From assembly GCA_026874595.1 (NCBI GenBank), contig CM049319.1, forward strand, positions 3,252,601 to 3,316,600: DNA of 64,000 nucleotides, in the 5' to 3' direction. The position numbers and the translations under genes are program-made. This DNA is from Sipunculus nudus. Its lineage: Eukaryota; Annelida; Sipuncula; Golfingiida; Sipunculidae. Positions 62,221-64,000 of this stretch are shown piece after piece. The notes below the pieces were generated by a model. That model searched no databases. It was not told the origin of the DNA and worked only from the letters and a program-made list of their open reading frames with translations. Positions within the stretch are counted from its first letter, which is position 1. Each line of letters begins with the position of its first letter.

Positions 62221-64000
62221 CAGGCGGGTTTTAAATTCGCCCAGACGAGATTGCGATTGTGATCTCGTCTAGACGGATTTTAAACTCACCTAGACGAGAT
62301 TGTGACTGTGATCTTGCCTAGGCGAGATAAAAATCCGTCAAGGAGCAGGCCAGGATTTCAGTCTCGCCTGGGCGATTTTAAAGTCCATCTGGTATCATCC
62401 AAGCGAGTTTAAAAACCGCCTGATATCACTTAGGCGAGTTTAAAATTTGCCTAGGCGATATTAAAATAGTGATCTGTTCTAATTTTCTGATATATTATGC
62501 ATTGTAATTTACATATGAAAGATGTTTTCAGTCATCTTTTCAATATTTTAACACTGAATGGTTATATATACTTCACAAGTAATATATTAATTAGAATAAA
62601 AGAATTTTAAAATATTAATGTAATAATAAATATTAATTTTTACAGTAATGTAATAATTATTAATGTTATAATTAACATTAATTTTGGAAATGGAATTATT
62701 AAATAAGTATTTGATGATTACTTGCACCTTTGATGTGTTTCATGTGTCTACAGCATCCTTTTTATACCAATTGTTTGCTAAAAAATTAATTAATTTTTAT
62801 TTTTGCCAGTTTTCTTAACAACCTTGGAGTTGTAAAAATCACTAATAATTCAAACAAAAAAATTATTTGTAATTGTAGTTTATATATGGCAATTAGAGAG
62901 TAACAAGAGTTATTGAAGCACATTTATGAGATTTATGAAGAGCAAAGCTTGGGGAAAAGAGTCATCCACTTGCATATTGGATCAATCATAGATATGTAGA
63001 TAGATAGATTAGTCTAGAAAGATATTACTTCAATATTTTAAGAGTTTATTTCACATTAACATAAAAGAATCATCCTATTTGATAATTCTTACAGAACAAA
63101 AAGAACAAATCATTTGGTAGATCTAGTTCAAATGTTTCTTTTCACCCAGGCATTCAACACTCAACAGTCAAAACATGTACACTCATGGTATAAAATATGC
63201 AGGGTATCATTCTCTATGATGGACTTTGATACACCATCCCTTTTTTTGGTAATTAAACATTATATGAGAATAGGTAAAGGTTGATACACAAATGTATGCA
63301 TGTGAAAACTTATTTGTCTTATGCGGTCTAATGTATAAAATATTCTTCTGATCTTTTTTTTAATGTTTTGTGAGGGATTTTGTGAAGCTTCATTATTTAT
63401 GTAGACTGTGATACAAGATAACTGCCTTTTTGTGCAGATATATCATATAAAAAAGGTATGATTTCTAGATTCATAGATTCACATATCATTTATGCATGTG
63501 AACGTGCATTGAATTATATTGATAAATAATAAATGTGTTATATTCAGTCTCCTTTTATATTTGTTAAAATACTGCATAACTATTATTACTAATACAAGTT
63601 TCACTTACAATTAATATTAACAACAAAATTATCATGTAAATAATCAGCATCGGCCTACATCATATGTCATTTAAATATGCCATGTACAATAGCCATGTTA
63701 GTTTCTTATTACTTAGTTTATTAATAAAAATATAAAATAAAATAAACTAATGTTAATTATTACATAATAAAATAATATTATGCAAATATTAATAATAATA
63801 TTACTTGTGAACTATACATAACCATTCAGTGTTAAAATATTGAAAAGCTCACTGAAAACATCTTTCATATATGTCAATTACAATGCATAATATACTAGGA
63901 AATTAGATCAGATCACTATTTGTATCTCGCCTAGGCAGATTTTAAACTCGCCAATATTGTATCAGGCGTATTTTAAACTCGCCTGGATGATACCAGACGA
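62221..64000. mobile_element. Second foldback element with tcgcctaggcga subterminal repeats, cut by window end
   Basis: The left arm (about 62221-62640) is inverted at about 63780-64000. Paired words include ttttaacactgaatggtta with taaccattcagtgttaaaa, and gcattgtaatttacatat with a close inverted match near 63870-63890. The outermost part of each arm is an array of diverged ttttaaactcgcctaggcga-like units, each palindromic at its core. The ~1.1-kb middle is AT-rich without an ORF. The right end lies beyond the window. Confidence 0.7.

Overview
This is eukaryotic DNA from an animal. It is AT-rich and has short exons in long introns, canonical GT/AG splice sites, tRNA-derived SINEs, MITEs, foldback elements, (AT)n microsatellites and poly-C runs. 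The intron-rich SGLT genes and the repeat style suggest a marine invertebrate, most likely a mollusc; that placement is inference. There is no bacterial or viral gene content.

The core is a three-gene cluster of SLC5-family sodium/solute symporters (SGLT type), which I assembled exon by exon. SLC5 copy A lies on the minus strand (483-13495); exons 1-12 are present and the last three should lie left of the window. Copy B lies on the plus strand (20344-29232) and is complete: 15 exons, 652 residues. Copy C lies on the minus strand (38396-59672) and is complete: 15 exons, 645 residues. All three share the same intron positions and phases. A and C are the closer pair and also share intron sequence; B is inverted between them and older. 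A and B are head to head, B and C tail to tail.

The main discovery candidate is in intron 3/exon 4 of A and C. The 3' splice site and the first bases of exon 4 have been amplified into a 33-bp minisatellite, about 92 copies in A (6973-10029) and about 119 in C (52851-56778). On the sense strand nearly every unit is a complete acceptor-like unit: a branch-point-like TTTAT, a pyrimidine stretch, TAG, then exon-4 sequence. In the exon's own frame each unit ends in the stop TAG, so only the exon-proximal acceptor gives a full-length protein. B has a single acceptor and no array. Other splice sites in these genes also carry tandem repeats: a decayed 40-bp array at the exon 10 donor of C, a GA tract touching the exon 8 donor of A and C, and a small 30-bp triplication near the exon 1 donor of A.

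Between B and C lies a small four-exon gene or gene fragment (33424-35969, minus) of unrecognised family with a one-base frameshift; one of its introns holds a 153-bp tandem repeat. The right end (59.8-64 kb) is repeats: a 20-bp-TIR MITE, then two foldback elements side by side. The 13.5-20.3 kb, 29.2-33.4 kb and 36-38.1 kb intergenic stretches show no gene I can support.
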